Notes under the pieces: generated by a model
What the model was told of the DNA's origin: nothing
Database searches by the model: none
What the model saw: only the letters and a program-made list of their open reading frames with translations
Shown here: piece by piece, positions 17,679-27,111 of the stretch
Numbering within the stretch: position 1 is the first letter of the stretch
Layout of the letters: the number at the start of each line of letters is the position of its first letter
Program-made: the position numbers and the translations under genes
From: Alistipes muris
GTDB lineage: Bacteria > Bacteroidota > Bacteroidia > Bacteroidales > Rikenellaceae
NCBI RefSeq assembly: GCF_943193205.1
Contig: NZ_CALPDD010000004.1
Location: forward strand, 62,001-126,000
DNA: 64,000 nucleotides
Direction: 5' to 3'

Positions 17679-18896
17679 ATGGATCTGAAAGAACGTTTTC
17701 TGAAATACGTCTCCTACGACACCCAGTCGTCGGAGGAGAGCACGACCTACCCGTCGACCGACAAGCAGAAAGTGCTGCTCTCGGAACTGCGCGACGAAAT
17801 GCAGGCGCTCGGCATGACCGAGGTGACGATGGACCGCTACGGCTATGTCATGGGCACGGTTCCGGCGACACCGGGGTGCGAGAACGCCCCTGTCGTCGGC
17901 TTCATAGCCCACGTGGACACCTCGCCCGACATGAGCGGCAAGGACGTCAAACCCCGCATCGTCGAAGACTACGACGGCAGCGACATCGTGCTGAACGGCC
18001 ATCTGACCATGCGTGTGGCCGATTTCCCGGAACTCGCCTTTTTCAAGGGCCACACCCTCATCCACACCGACGGCACGACCCTCTTAGGCGCCGACGACAA
18101 AGCGGGTGTCGCCGAAATCATGACCGCGGCCGAATACCTGCTGGCCCACCCGGAAGTGAAGCACGGCAAAATCCGCATCGGCTTCACCCCCGACGAGGAA
18201 GTGGGGCGCGGCGTCGACTTCTTCGACGTGGCGGCTTTCGGCGCCGACTTCGCCTACACGGTCGACGGCGGCATGGAGGGCGAACTCGAATACGAGAACT
18301 TCAACGCCGCGAGCGCCCGCATCGACATCCAGGGCCGCAACGTCCACCCGGGCTACGCCAAGGGCAAGATGATAAACGCCATCGAAGTGGCCTGCGACCT
18401 GCAACGGATGCTGCCCGAAGCCGAAAAACCCGAACACACCGAGGGCTACGAAGGATTCTATCACTGCGTAGGCCTCAACGGCACGGTCGAAAAGGCGACG
18501 CTGAGCTACATCATCCGCGACCACGACGCCGACCGCTTCGAGCAGAAGAAGGTCTTTATGTGGGCGGCGGTCGACTTGCTGAAGAAGAAATACGGCGACG
18601 AAGTGCTGACCCTCACCCTCAAAGACCAGTATTTCAACATGCGCAAGATGGTCGAACCCCATCCGCAGGTCATCGGCAAGGCGCTCGAAGCCATGCGGAT
18701 GGCCGACGTGAAACCCTTGGTGCGGCCCATTCGCGGCGGCACGGACGGCGCACGCCTTTCGTTCATGGGACTGCCCTGCCCCAACCTTTTCACGGGCGGC
18801 ATGAACTTCCACGGCAAATTCGAGTACTGCTCGCTCACCACCATGCGCAAGGCCCAACAGGTAATCCTCAACCTCGCGCAGCTATGGAGCGAATAA
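17679..18896 (+). CDS. pepT: Peptidase T (tripeptidase)
   Basis: 405 residues, the normal length. M20 metallopeptidase: zinc ligand His78 in AHVDTSPD, the bridging Asp in LGADDKAG (136-143), the catalytic Glu in TPDEEVGRG (170-178), and PIRGGTDGARLSFMG with NLFTGGMNFHGKFE at the C-terminal side. It removes N-terminal residues from tripeptides in the cytoplasm. It lies 85 bases downstream of a peptide transporter gene, so the two may form a peptide-scavenging pair. Confidence 0.95.
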   Translation: MDLKERFLKYVSYDTQSSEESTTYPSTDKQKVLLSELRDEMQALGMTEVTMDRYGYVMGTVPATPGCENAPVVGFIAHVDTSPDMSGKDVKPRIVEDYDGSDIVLNGHLTMRVADFPELAFFKGHTLIHTDGTTLLGADDKAGVAEIMTAAEYLLAHPEVKHGKIRIGFTPDEEVGRGVDFFDVAAFGADFAYTVDGGMEGELEYENFNAASARIDIQGRNVHPGYAKGKMINAIEVACDLQRMLPEAEKPEHTEGYEGFYHCVGLNGTVEKATLSYIIRDHDADRFEQKKVFMWAAVDLLKKKYGDEVLTLTLKDQYFNMRKMVEPHPQVIGKALEAMRMADVKPLVRPIRGGTDGARLSFMGLPCPNLFTGGMNFHGKFEYCSLTTMRKAQQVILNLAQLWSE

Positions 18897-18902
18897 TTCT
18901 TG

Positions 18903-19050
18903 AATTAAAAATTAAGAATGAAAAATGATTTGCAGAACTTCCGGCCTTGTCCCGAAGCCGGCTCGCATTTCATCAAGGCTCACTCTTGCACCCGACCCGC
19001 GCAAACGAACGAGACGTTGATTTTTAATTCTTAATTTTTCATTTTCAATT
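18903..19050. repeat. AT-rich inverted-repeat element
   Basis: The left arm 18903-18928 and the right arm 19021-19050 are near-perfect reverse complements around the AATTAAGAATGAAAAAT core, enclosing about 90 bases of GC-rich unique sequence. It fills the pepT-nadE gap. Confidence 0.75.
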
Positions 19051-19058
19051 ACGACAGG

Positions 19059-20987
19059 ATGGATAATTTCGGTTTTCTGAAAGTCGCGGCGGCCGTTCCG
19101 CAGGTGCGGGTCGCCGACTGCGAATACAACTCGGCGCGCATCGTCGCGCTGGCCGAGGAAGCCGCCCGGCGGGGCGTCGAAATCGTCGCGTTCCCCGAAC
19201 TCGCCGTAACAGGCTACACCTGCGGCGACCTGCTGCTGCAATCGGTCCTGCTCGATGCGGCCGACGCCGCGCTGGAAGAGATCGTGCGGGCGACGCGCAA
19301 ACTGCCGCTGACGCTACTTGTCGGCGCGCCCCTGCGCCACGGCTCCACCCTCTACAACTGCGCCGTCGTCTTCACGCAGGGACGCGTGCTCGGTGTCGTG
19401 CCCAAGACCCACATCCCCGACTACGCAGAGTTCTACGAAAACCGCTGGTTCGCGTCGGGCGCCGGAATCGCGGAGGAGGAACGCATCGCCGTCGCCGGAC
19501 AGCAGACCGACTTCGGCCCGGGCCTGACGTTCGAGGTCAACGGCACGGAATTCGGCGTCGAAATCTGCGAAGACCTCTGGACGGCCATTCCCCCCTCGTC
19601 GCAGCTGGCGCTCAACGGCGCCAAGGTGCTCTTCAACCTCTCGGCCTCGCCCGAGGGGGTGGGCAAGCACGCCTATCTGCGCCAGTTGGTGGCCCAGCAG
19701 TCGGCCCGCACCCTCTCGGCCTACGTCTACTGCTCGGCCGGGCAGGGCGAATCGTCGAGCGACCTGGTTTTCGCCGGCAACGGATTCATCGCCGAAAACG
19801 GCGTCGTCCTGCGCGAAGCCGAACGCTTCGCGGCCGAAGAACAGCTCGTCGTGGCCGACGTGGACATCGAACGGCTCGAATTCGAGCGGCGGCGCAACAC
19901 CTCGTTCCGCAACAACGAAACGACGTCGGAAAACACCGTCATCGAGATGGAAATCCCCGAGGGGCTGCGCGCCGCGGCGCTCGACCGCGACATCGACCCG
20001 CTGCCGTTCGTACCCAAGGACGAGGGGCACCGCAGCGAACGCTGCGAAGAAATCTTCCGCATCCAGGCCCACGGCCTGGCCCAGCGGCTCCGCCACACGG
20101 GCTGCAAGCGCGCCGTAGTGGGGATTTCGGGCGGGCTCGACTCGACGCTGGCCCTGCTGGTCACCGTCCGCGCGTTCGACCTCCTCAAGCTGGAACGCAC
20201 AGGCATCGTCGGCATCACGATGCCCGGATTCGGCACCACCGACCGCACCTACCGCAACGCGCTGGAACTGATGGGCCGCTTAGGAATCACCGTCCGCGAA
20301 ATACCCATCCGCGAAGCCTGCATCCAACACATGAAAGACATCGGGCTCGACCCCGACGACCGTTCGGCGGCCTACGAAAACGCGCAGGCCCGCGAACGGA
20401 CGCAGATACTGATGGACGTGGCCAACATGGAGGGCGGGCTGGTCGTCGGAACGGGCGACCTGAGCGAACTGGCCTTGGGGTGGGCCACCTACAACGGCGA
20501 CCAGATGTCGATGTACGGCGTCAACGCCTCGGTGCCCAAGACGCTGGTCCGCCACCTGGTCCGGTGGGCCGCCGAAACCGAGACGGACGAGACGGCGCGC
20601 GCGACGCTGCTGGACATTGTGGACACCCCCGTAAGCCCCGAACTGCTGCCCGCCGACAAGGAAGGGCGCATCGCCCAGAAGACCGAAGACCTCGTGGGTC
20701 CCTACGAACTGCACGACTTTTTCCTCTACCACTTCCTGCGCTCGGGCTACGGACCCGCCAAAATTCTGTTCCTGGCCGAAACGGCGTTCAGCGGCAGCTA
20801 CGACCGGACGACGATCCACAAATGGCTCGGCGTCTTCTTCCGCCGCTTCTTCGCCCAGCAGTTCAAGCGCTCGGCCATGCCCGACGGACCCAAGGTCGGG
20901 TCGGTGGCCTTGTCGCCGCGCGGCGACTGGCGGATGCCCTCGGACGCTTCGGCGGCCGCATGGCTGAACGAACTGGAAAACCTGTAA
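19059..20987 (+). CDS. nadE: Glutamine-dependent NAD+ synthetase
   Basis: 642 residues, the two-domain form. The N-terminal nitrilase-type glutaminase domain (1-300) has the Glu-Lys-Cys triad at Glu47 (AFPEL), Lys116 (VPKTHIPDY) and Cys170 (GVEICEDLW). The C-terminal NAD synthetase domain has the PP-loop SGGLDS (357-362), VGTGDLSELALGW and the YDRTTIHKW segment. It amidates nicotinic acid adenine dinucleotide with ATP and glutamine, the last step of NAD synthesis. nadC of the same pathway is at 31772. Confidence 0.96.
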   Translation: MDNFGFLKVAAAVPQVRVADCEYNSARIVALAEEAARRGVEIVAFPELAVTGYTCGDLLLQSVLLDAADAALEEIVRATRKLPLTLLVGAPLRHGSTLYNCAVVFTQGRVLGVVPKTHIPDYAEFYENRWFASGAGIAEEERIAVAGQQTDFGPGLTFEVNGTEFGVEICEDLWTAIPPSSQLALNGAKVLFNLSASPEGVGKHAYLRQLVAQQSARTLSAYVYCSAGQGESSSDLVFAGNGFIAENGVVLREAERFAAEEQLVVADVDIERLEFERRRNTSFRNNETTSENTVIEMEIPEGLRAAALDRDIDPLPFVPKDEGHRSERCEEIFRIQAHGLAQRLRHTGCKRAVVGISGGLDSTLALLVTVRAFDLLKLERTGIVGITMPGFGTTDRTYRNALELMGRLGITVREIPIREACIQHMKDIGLDPDDRSAAYENAQARERTQILMDVANMEGGLVVGTGDLSELALGWATYNGDQMSMYGVNASVPKTLVRHLVRWAAETETDETARATLLDIVDTPVSPELLPADKEGRIAQKTEDLVGPYELHDFFLYHFLRSGYGPAKILFLAETAFSGSYDRTTIHKWLGVFFRRFFAQQFKRSAMPDGPKVGSVALSPRGDWRMPSDASAAAWLNELENL

Positions 20988-21000
20988 AACCCCGCACGAA

Positions 21001-21606
21001 ATGAAGAAACTGCTACTGCTGGCCATACTGTGGCTGTCGGCAGGAACCGCCACGGCGCAAAACTGGTCGGACATACTGACCAAAATCGGCACGGCACTTG
21101 CCGACAAGGCCACCGACGGCCAACTGACCCGCTACGCCATTGTCGGCCAATGGTGCTACACCGCGCCGGGCGTCCGCTTCGAGAGCGAAGACCTCGGCGG
21201 CGAAATCGGCGGCGCGGCGCTCGAATCGACCGCAGCGGCCAAACTCGAATCGGCCTACAAACTGGTCGGCATCCGGCCCGGAGCGTGCGAATTCACCTTC
21301 GAGCGCGAAGGCGAGTTCACGGCGACGCTCGGGACGCACAAACTGAGCGGCACCTACGAATTCGAGCCTGCCACCCACGCCCTGACGCTCCGCTTCGCCA
21401 AAGGCAAGTACAACCTCGGGACCCTCCCGGGCCACGCTTTCGTCAGCGGCACGGAGCTGCAAATCGTCTTCCCCGTCAACGGGCTGGTCCGGCTTTTCAC
21501 GGCGCTCGGCAGCAAGATTTCGTCGCTGGCGACCGTGGCAGAACTGCTGGGCAAATACGAAAACGTCTATGTCGGATTCCGGTTCGCGCGGCAGGCGGGC
21601 CAATAA
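21001..21606 (+). CDS. DUF4923-like secreted protein
   Basis: 201 residues. A cleaved signal peptide (TATA-QNWSD) without a lipid Cys. The mature protein has the DUF4923 layout: a helix (ILTKIGTALADKAT), then IVGQWCYTAPGVRFES, an alpha-helical piece LESAYKLVGI, and a lipocalin-like series of strands (CEFTFEREGEFTATLG, KLSGTYEFE, ...). Function unknown; probably periplasmic. It follows nadE by 13 bases and is likely co-transcribed with it. Confidence 0.7.
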   Translation: MKKLLLLAILWLSAGTATAQNWSDILTKIGTALADKATDGQLTRYAIVGQWCYTAPGVRFESEDLGGEIGGAALESTAAAKLESAYKLVGIRPGACEFTFEREGEFTATLGTHKLSGTYEFEPATHALTLRFAKGKYNLGTLPGHAFVSGTELQIVFPVNGLVRLFTALGSKISSLATVAELLGKYENVYVGFRFARQAGQ

Positions 21607-21637
21607 AACGGCAAAAAGTCGATAACTTTTTGATAAA

Positions 21638-21670
21638 TGTCGGATTCTTCAAGAATCCGGCATTTTCTGT
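21638..21670 (+). terminator. Intrinsic terminator after the DUF4923 gene
   Basis: The stem TGTCGGATTC / GAATCCGGCA (10 bp with one G-T pair; the loop TTCAA can shorten further) is followed by TTTTCTGTT. It ends the nadE-DUF4923 unit. Confidence 0.75.
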
Positions 21671-21764
21671 TATCATCTCTAACCGGGCGGAACCCGGCAC
21701 GCAAGAAACGATAAGAAAAACAGCCCCGGAAACGGGACGGCGGGCGGGCGCCGTTATTAAAGAA

Positions 21765-21796
21765 TTTGCAAAACCCGCCCGTTCCTCCTATTTTTG
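21765..21796 (+). promoter_or_regulatory. Promoter of gdhA
   Basis: TTTG at 21765-21768, a 20-base spacer, and TATTTTTG at 21789-21796 match the Bacteroidetes sigma-ABfr consensus exactly. The ATG follows 28 bases after the -7 box, giving a short leader. Confidence 0.8.
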
Positions 21797-21824
21797 AATC
21801 CGGACAAACAAAAAACACCCCTCT

Positions 21825-23180
21825 ATGGAGACCTCCCCCGAACGTTACGTCGAAACATTCATGGCGCAGCTCATCGCCCGCAACCCCAACGAACCCGAAT
21901 TCCACCAGGCCGTGCGCGAAGTGGCCGAATCGCTGGCACCCCACATCGCCGCCAGCCCCGTCCTGCAGCGGATGAAGATTCTGGAACGCATCGCCGAACC
22001 CGAACGCGTGGTGATTTTCCGGGTGCCGTGGCTCAACGACCGCGGCGAAATCGAAGTCAACCGCGGCTACCGCGTCCAGATGAACAGCGCCATCGGTCCC
22101 TACAAGGGCGGCATCCGCTTCCATGCCTCGGTCAACCTCTCGATACTGAAGTTCCTGGCTTTCGAGCAGACTTTCAAGAACAGCCTGACGACCCTGCCCA
22201 TGGGCGGCGGCAAGGGCGGTTCGGACTTCAACCCCAAGGGCAGGTCGGACAACGAAGTGATGAAGTTCTGCCAATCGTTCATGACCGAATTACAGCGCCA
22301 CATCGGGCAGGACACCGACGTTCCGGCGGGCGACATCGGCGTGGGCGGCCGCGAAATCGGCTACCTGTTCGGTCAGTACAAGCGGCTGCGCAATGAATTC
22401 ACCGGCACGCTCACGGGCAAGGGCCGCGACTGGGGCGGCAGCCCGCTGCGGCCGGAAGCGACGGGCTACGGCGTCTGCTACTTCGCCGAGGAGATGCTGG
22501 CCGCACGCGGAGACAAACTGGCGGGCAAGACCGTCTGCATTTCGGGCTCGGGCAACGTGGCGCAGTATGCCTGCGAAAAGGCCACGCAGCTGGGCGCCAA
22601 GGTGGTGACCCTCTCCGATTCGTCGGGATTCGTCCACGACCCCGAGGGAATCGACGCGGCGAAGCTGGAATATGTCATGGAGCTGAAAAACGTATTCCGC
22701 GGCCGCATCAAGGAATACGCCGACCGCTACCCGCAGGCGACCTACCATCCCGGCGAACGGCCGTGGAGCGTGGCGTGCGACGTGGCGATGCCCTGCGCAA
22801 CGCAGAACGAGCTGGACGGCGACAACGCGCAGGCGCTGGTGGGACACGGCTGCATGTGCGTGGTGGAGGGGGCCAACATGCCCTCGACGCCCGAAGCCAT
22901 CCGCATCTTCCAACAGCACAAACTGCTCTATGCGCCGGGCAAGGCCGCGAACGCGGGCGGCGTAGCCACCTCGGGGCTGGAAATGTGCCAGAACTCGATG
23001 CGGCTGACGTGGACGCCCGAGGAAGTGGACACCAAACTCCACGGAATCATGCGCAACATCCATGCGGTATGCGTGCAATACGGCACGCAGCCCGACGGCT
23101 ATGTGAACTACGTGGTCGGGGCCAACATCGGCGGCTTCATGAAAGTCGCCAACGCCATGCTTGCCCAAGGGTGCGTATAG
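21825..23180 (+). CDS. gdhA: NADP-type glutamate dehydrogenase
   Basis: 451 residues, the length of hexameric small-subunit GDH. Glutamate-binding/catalytic region with Lys130 in PMGGGKGGSDF, GDIGVGGREIGYLFGQYK, and the Rossmann domain with SGSGNVAQYACEKA. It assimilates ammonium with 2-oxoglutarate. NADP rather than NAD specificity is inferred from overall similarity to the E. coli GdhA type, not from a single residue. Own consensus promoter upstream. Confidence 0.94.
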   Translation: METSPERYVETFMAQLIARNPNEPEFHQAVREVAESLAPHIAASPVLQRMKILERIAEPERVVIFRVPWLNDRGEIEVNRGYRVQMNSAIGPYKGGIRFHASVNLSILKFLAFEQTFKNSLTTLPMGGGKGGSDFNPKGRSDNEVMKFCQSFMTELQRHIGQDTDVPAGDIGVGGREIGYLFGQYKRLRNEFTGTLTGKGRDWGGSPLRPEATGYGVCYFAEEMLAARGDKLAGKTVCISGSGNVAQYACEKATQLGAKVVTLSDSSGFVHDPEGIDAAKLEYVMELKNVFRGRIKEYADRYPQATYHPGERPWSVACDVAMPCATQNELDGDNAQALVGHGCMCVVEGANMPSTPEAIRIFQQHKLLYAPGKAANAGGVATSGLEMCQNSMRLTWTPEEVDTKLHGIMRNIHAVCVQYGTQPDGYVNYVVGANIGGFMKVANAMLAQGCV

Positions 23181-23207
23181 CGCCCGCAGGCGGATGGCTG
23201 CAGAAAA

Positions 23208-23819
23208 TCAAAGGAACAGCAGCGCCAACGCAGCGACGCAGAATCCGCCGCAGAACCCGGCGAAGATCTGCGCAGCGTTGTGGCAACCCAGGTAGAGCCG
23301 GGCGGAAGCCAATGCCCCGGCGCAGAAGACGGTGACGGCGAACGGCACGAGCGAACGCCCGGGGTCGGCGACGCTCATGATGACAAGCAAAGCCACGGCG
23401 GCCCCCATGGCTGTGAGGTGCAGGCTGATTTTCCAATAGAACGACACCACGAGGCACATCCCCTCGCAACAAGCCGCGGCCAACATGAACTTGCGCAGGA
23501 AAACCGCCGACGGAATCCGGGCGAGCGTCACGGCGCAAAGCACATAACAGAGCGTGCCGATGAGCAGGGGCCACCACCGCTCGCGCCGCTCGTCGATGCG
23601 CCAGTCCGAAACGCGCCCCAACGCCCGCAACAACCCCAGCGAGAGCACGGGGATGACCATGGCATAGAGGACGATGACCCACGCGAAATAGAACTTCATA
23701 CCCGTGGGATAATAAACGAACGCGGTGCATGTCAGCAGGTAGACCACCGCGTAGAGCGGCAGCAGAAAGGGATGCAGCGCCCAAGAAAGGGCATGGGAAA
23801 TTCGGGCAAGAGGTTTCAT
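23208..23819 (-). CDS. PAP2-like integral membrane protein
   Basis: 203 residues with about six hydrophobic segments. It shows a degenerate PAP2 phosphatase pattern: DERRERWWPLL in place of K-x6-R-P, KISLHLTAMG for the S-x-H motif, and RLYLGCHNAAQIFAG for the final R-x5-H motif. The catalytic Arg and His can be placed, but the first motif is atypical, so activity on a lipid pyrophosphate is uncertain. It lies downstream of rpoN on the same strand, 244 bases away across repeats, and ends 27 bases from gdhA. Confidence 0.65.
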   Translation of the reverse strand: MKPLARISHALSWALHPFLLPLYAVVYLLTCTAFVYYPTGMKFYFAWVIVLYAMVIPVLSLGLLRALGRVSDWRIDERRERWWPLLIGTLCYVLCAVTLARIPSAVFLRKFMLAAACCEGMCLVVSFYWKISLHLTAMGAAVALLVIMSVADPGRSLVPFAVTVFCAGALASARLYLGCHNAAQIFAGFCGGFCVAALALLFL

Positions 23820-23923
23820 TCGGGTAAAGGGAAAGTAAATGTTGCGACTGCTTGCGGGTTATGCGGAGCAAGGAGGAGGGGAACAGCGAAACGCAGTTAA
23901 TTTGCCATAAGATTCTTCGCTGC

Positions 23924-24000
23924 GCTCAGAATGACAGAGAGGGGAAATTCGCTCAGAATGACAGAGAGGGGAAATTTGCTCAGAATGACAGAAAGCTGCC
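23924..24000. repeat. 27-bp tandem repeat of the TTCGCTGCGCTCAGAATGACA family
   Basis: Two full 27-base units (23924-23950, 23951-23977; GCTCAGAATGACAGAGAG core) and a partial third. The leading GATTCTTCGCTGCGCTCAGAATGACA is a widely dispersed intergenic bacterial repeat, often mistranslated as HSERSEES. A diverged relative lies at 36924-36958. Confidence 0.7.
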
Positions 24001-24024
24001 GATTTGCCCGGCGCGGCAAAAGAC

Positions 24025-24060
24025 GGGGACATTTCACCTTTCACTTTTAACTTTTCACCT
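24025..24060. repeat. Short TTTCAC-type tandem repeat
   Basis: Degenerate tandem copies of TTTCACC/TTTCACTTTTAAC immediately downstream of the rpoN stop. It belongs to the same heptamer family as 43578-43633. Confidence 0.55.
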
Positions 24061-24063
24061 AAG

Positions 24064-25485
24064 TTAAATCTGTTTGCGCAGCCGTGCGACGGGGATGTTG
24101 AGCATCTCGCGGTACTTGGCCACCGTGCGGCGGGCGATGCGGTAACCCTTGGAATTGAGGATGTCCATGAGCGTCTCGTCGGTCAGCGGACGGCGCTTGT
24201 CCTCGTCGTCGATGCACTGCTGGAGGATGTTCTTGATTTCGTAGCTCGACACCTCCTCGCCGCTCTCGGTCTGCATGGCTTCGGAGAAAAGCGACTTCAG
24301 CAGGATGATGCCGAACTGCGTCTGCACATACTTGCTGTTGACCACGCGCGAAATCGTCGAGACGTCGAGCCCCGTGCGGTCGGCGATGTCCTTGAGAATC
24401 ATGGGCCGCAGTCTGGACTGGTCGCCGTCCTTGAAATACTCCTGCTGGTAGTCGAGAATCGTCTGCATGGTCCGCATCAGCGTGTCGTGCCGCTGCTTGA
24501 TGGCAGAAATGAACCACTTGGCCGAATCGATCTTGCTCTTGACGAACTGAATCGCCTCCTTGTCCTTCTCCTTGACCGTACCGTCGGACGCGACCATGTC
24601 GCGGATCATGTCGACATAACGGCGGTTGACCCGCACCTCGGGCACGTTGTAGGAATTGAGCGAAAGGTGGAACCGCCCGTCCTGGTAATCGAGGATGAAA
24701 TCGGGGATGATGTAGGGCGTGGTGTCGGTGCCCCCCTCGGCGTAGAGATTGCCGGGCTTGGGCGACAGCCGCTTGATTTCGCCGATGGCCTCGCGGAAAT
24801 CCTCCTCCGAAATCTGAAGCCGTGCGATGAGCTTCTCGTAATGCTTCTTGACGAACTCCTCGAAATAGGAGGTCAGAATCTTGCGGGCGAGCCGCCGCGG
24901 CCGGGAATTGACCGCTTTCTGGTTCATCTGCAGCAACAGACACTCGCGCAGGTTGCGTGCACCGACCCCGGCAGGCTCCAACTCGTGGATAATGCCCAAC
25001 AGCCGTTCGAGCTCTTCGGCCGTGGTTTCGAGCCCGACCGAAAAGGCGATGTCGTCGGCTATCGAATCGAGGTCGCGGCGCAGATAACCGTCCTCGTCGA
25101 TGCTGCCTATCAGATAGACCGACAGCCGCATGTCGCGCTCGGTGAGGTTGCGGAAACTGAGCTGCTCGACCAAATACTCCTGCAGCGAACGGCCCCCGGT
25201 CAGAAAGACGGGACGCTGCTTGTCGTCCTTGGAGTAATTGTTGATGCGGCTTTTGTAAGCGGGCGTATCGTCCTCGCGCAGGTACTCCTCGACCGAAATC
25301 TGCTGCGGCTCGGCATCCTCCTCGGAGGACCGCTCCTCCTCTTCGAGCACGATGTTGTCCTCGATCTCCTGCTTGATGCGCTGCTCGAGCTGTACGGTAG
25401 GCAGCTCCAACAGCTTGATCATCTGAATCTGCTGCGGAGAGAGTTTCTGCTGGAGCGAAATGATCTGTCGCTGATTGATGGCCAT
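24064..25485 (-). CDS. rpoN: RNA polymerase sigma-54 factor
   Basis: 473 residues. Region I at the N-terminus is Gln/Leu-rich (QQKLSPQQIQMIKLLELPT), followed by an acidic linker (EEEERSSEEDAEPQ), the core-binding and helix-turn-helix regions (DVSTISRVVNSKYVQT), and the invariant RpoN box ARRTVAKYRE at 451-460. It directs polymerase to -24/-12 promoters and needs enhancer-binding ATPases, none of which are in this window. It follows asnS by 137 bases that are mostly a repeat element, so it may be transcribed from the asnS promoter. Confidence 0.96.
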   Translation of the reverse strand: MAINQRQIISLQQKLSPQQIQMIKLLELPTVQLEQRIKQEIEDNIVLEEEERSSEEDAEPQQISVEEYLREDDTPAYKSRINNYSKDDKQRPVFLTGGRSLQEYLVEQLSFRNLTERDMRLSVYLIGSIDEDGYLRRDLDSIADDIAFSVGLETTAEELERLLGIIHELEPAGVGARNLRECLLLQMNQKAVNSRPRRLARKILTSYFEEFVKKHYEKLIARLQISEEDFREAIGEIKRLSPKPGNLYAEGGTDTTPYIIPDFILDYQDGRFHLSLNSYNVPEVRVNRRYVDMIRDMVASDGTVKEKDKEAIQFVKSKIDSAKWFISAIKQRHDTLMRTMQTILDYQQEYFKDGDQSRLRPMILKDIADRTGLDVSTISRVVNSKYVQTQFGIILLKSLFSEAMQTESGEEVSSYEIKNILQQCIDDEDKRRPLTDETLMDILNSKGYRIARRTVAKYREMLNIPVARLRKQI

Positions 25486-25495
25486 ACTGCTGCCG

Positions 25496-25622
25496 AAAAA
25501 AAATTAAAAATGAAAAATTAAAAATCACCTCGTGCACCCGGTATCGGGGAAGCAGCGCACATCGGCATCCGACCGTCGGCCGGCACTCCGATTTCCGAAT
25601 TTTTAATTTTCAGTTCCTAATC
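25496..25622. repeat. AT-rich inverted-repeat element
   Basis: The left arm 25496-25526 (AAATTAAAAATGAAAAATTA) and the right arm 25600-25622 (TTTTTAATTTTCAGTTCCTAA) enclose about 75 unique bases in the asnS-rpoN gap. The right arm directly abuts the asnS stop codon. Confidence 0.65.
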
Positions 25623-27011
25623 TTAGAAGTCGGCGTGCTGCGGCGTGCGCGGGAAAGGCTGCACGTCGCGGATGTTGGTCAGGCCCGTCACGAAAATCAA
25701 CAGCCGGTCGAAGCCCAGACCGAATCCCGAGTGCGGAGCCGAACCCCAACGGCGCGTATCCAGGTACCACCAGAGTTCCCGCTCGCTCATCCCGAGTTCC
25801 CGAACCCTTGCACAGAGTTTGCCATAATCGGCCTCGCGCTCCGAACCGCCGATAATCTCGCCTATTCCGGGGAAAAGGACGTCCATACCGCGCACGGTTT
25901 TGCCGTCGTCGTTCTGTTTCATGTAGAACGCCTTGATTTCCTTGGGATAGTTGATGAGGATGACCGGACGCTTGAAATGCTCCTCGACCAGGTAGCGTTC
26001 GTGCTCCGACTGGAGGTCGCAGCCCCACTCGCACGGGAACTCGAACTTGCGGCCCGAAGCCTTGAGGATTTCGATGCCCTCGGTGTAGTCCAGGCGCTTG
26101 AATTCGTTGTCCACCACGAACTTCAACCGCTCGATGAGCCCCGGATCCCACATCTTGTTCATGAATTCGAGGTCCTCGCGGCAGTTGTCGAGCGCGTAGC
26201 GAATCAGATACTTCAGAAAGTCCTCGGCCAGCTCCATGTTGTCCTCCAGCTCGAAGAACGCCGCCTCGGGTTCTATCATCCAGAATTCCGAAGCGTGGCG
26301 CGGCGTGTTGGAGTTCTCGGCGCGGAACGTGGGGCCGAACGTGTAGATGCGGCCCAGCGCCAGCGCGCCCAGCTCGCCCTCCAGCTGACCCGAGACGGTC
26401 AGGTTGCAGGCGCGGCCGAAGAAATCCTGCGAGAAGTCGATCTTGCCCTCCTCGGTCTTGGGCGGATTCTCCATATCGAGCGTCGTGACCTGGAACATGG
26501 CACCCGCGCCTTCGCAGTCCGAAGCGGTGATGATGGGGGTATGGAAATAGTAGAAACCCTGCTTGTTGAAATATTCGTGAATGGCATAGGCCATCGCGTG
26601 GCGGATGCGCAGCACGGCCCCGAACGTGTTGGTCCGGGGACGCAGATAGGCTATGTCGCGCAGGAATTCGAGCGAATGGCCCTTCTTCTGCAAGGGATAG
26701 GTCTCGGGGTCGGCCGTACCGTAGACCTCGATGCGCCGGGCCTGCACCTCGACCCCCTGTCCCGAACCGGGCGAGGCGACCAACCGCCCGTCGACCCGGA
26801 TGCAGGCGCCGGTCGTCACGGGCTTGAGCGTCTCCTCGGCGATTTCCGCCAGGTCGACCACCACCTGGATATTACCCACGCACGAGCCGTCGTTCAAGGC
26901 GATGAACGCCACATTCTTGTTGCCGCGTTTGGTGCGCACCCAGCCTTTCACAACAATGTCGGTGTCCACGACGCCCGACTTCAGAATCTCTGCTATTCTC
27001 TGCGTTTTCAT
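25623..27011 (-). CDS. asnS: Asparaginyl-tRNA synthetase
   Basis: 462 residues. The N-terminal OB-fold anticodon-binding domain ([21 protein letters not shown]) is followed by a class II core: motif 2 [21 protein letters not shown] and motif 3 [16 protein letters not shown]. The AsnRS reading (not AspRS) is supported by the whole-protein pattern, including [19 protein letters not shown] and [11 protein letters not shown] phrases. It charges tRNA-Asn in the cytoplasm. Own promoter in the divergent region to its right. Confidence 0.95.
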   Translation of the reverse strand: MKTQRIAEILKSGVVDTDIVVKGWVRTKRGNKNVAFIALNDGSCVGNIQVVVDLAEIAEETLKPVTTGACIRVDGRLVASPGSGQGVEVQARRIEVYGTADPETYPLQKKGHSLEFLRDIAYLRPRTNTFGAVLRIRHAMAYAIHEYFNKQGFYYFHTPIITASDCEGAGAMFQVTTLDMENPPKTEEGKIDFSQDFFGRACNLTVSGQLEGELGALALGRIYTFGPTFRAENSNTPRHASEFWMIEPEAAFFELEDNMELAEDFLKYLIRYALDNCREDLEFMNKMWDPGLIERLKFVVDNEFKRLDYTEGIEILKASGRKFEFPCEWGCDLQSEHERYLVEEHFKRPVILINYPKEIKAFYMKQNDDGKTVRGMDVLFPGIGEIIGGSEREADYGKLCARVRELGMSERELWWYLDTRRWGSAPHSGFGLGFDRLLIFVTGLTNIRDVQPFPRTPQHADF

Positions 27012-27042
27012 GACGATGATGTTATGCTTGTTTCCGAATTCA

Positions 27043-27073
27043 CAAAGATAGTCGTTATTTGCGATTCGGCAAA
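27043..27073 (-). promoter_or_regulatory. Promoter of asnS
   Basis: On the minus strand, TTTG (27073-27070), a 19-base spacer and TATCTTTG (27050-27043) match the consensus exactly. It overlaps the opposite promoter at 27058-27088 by 16 bases. Confidence 0.8.
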
Positions 27074-27088
27074 AAAAACCTACCTTTG
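27058..27088 (+). promoter_or_regulatory. Promoter of the GH2-like/rlmH operon
   Basis: TTTG at 27058-27061, a 19-base spacer and TACCTTTG at 27081-27088 match the consensus exactly, 23 bases before the ATG. It overlaps the asnS promoter on the other strand. Confidence 0.8.
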
Positions 27089-27111
27089 TCGTGCTTTATA
27101 AAACAAGGTAT

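Noticed and set aside
23924..24000. Possible CRISPR array
   Set aside because: The 27-bp units are directly adjacent with no spacers, and no cas genes are nearby.
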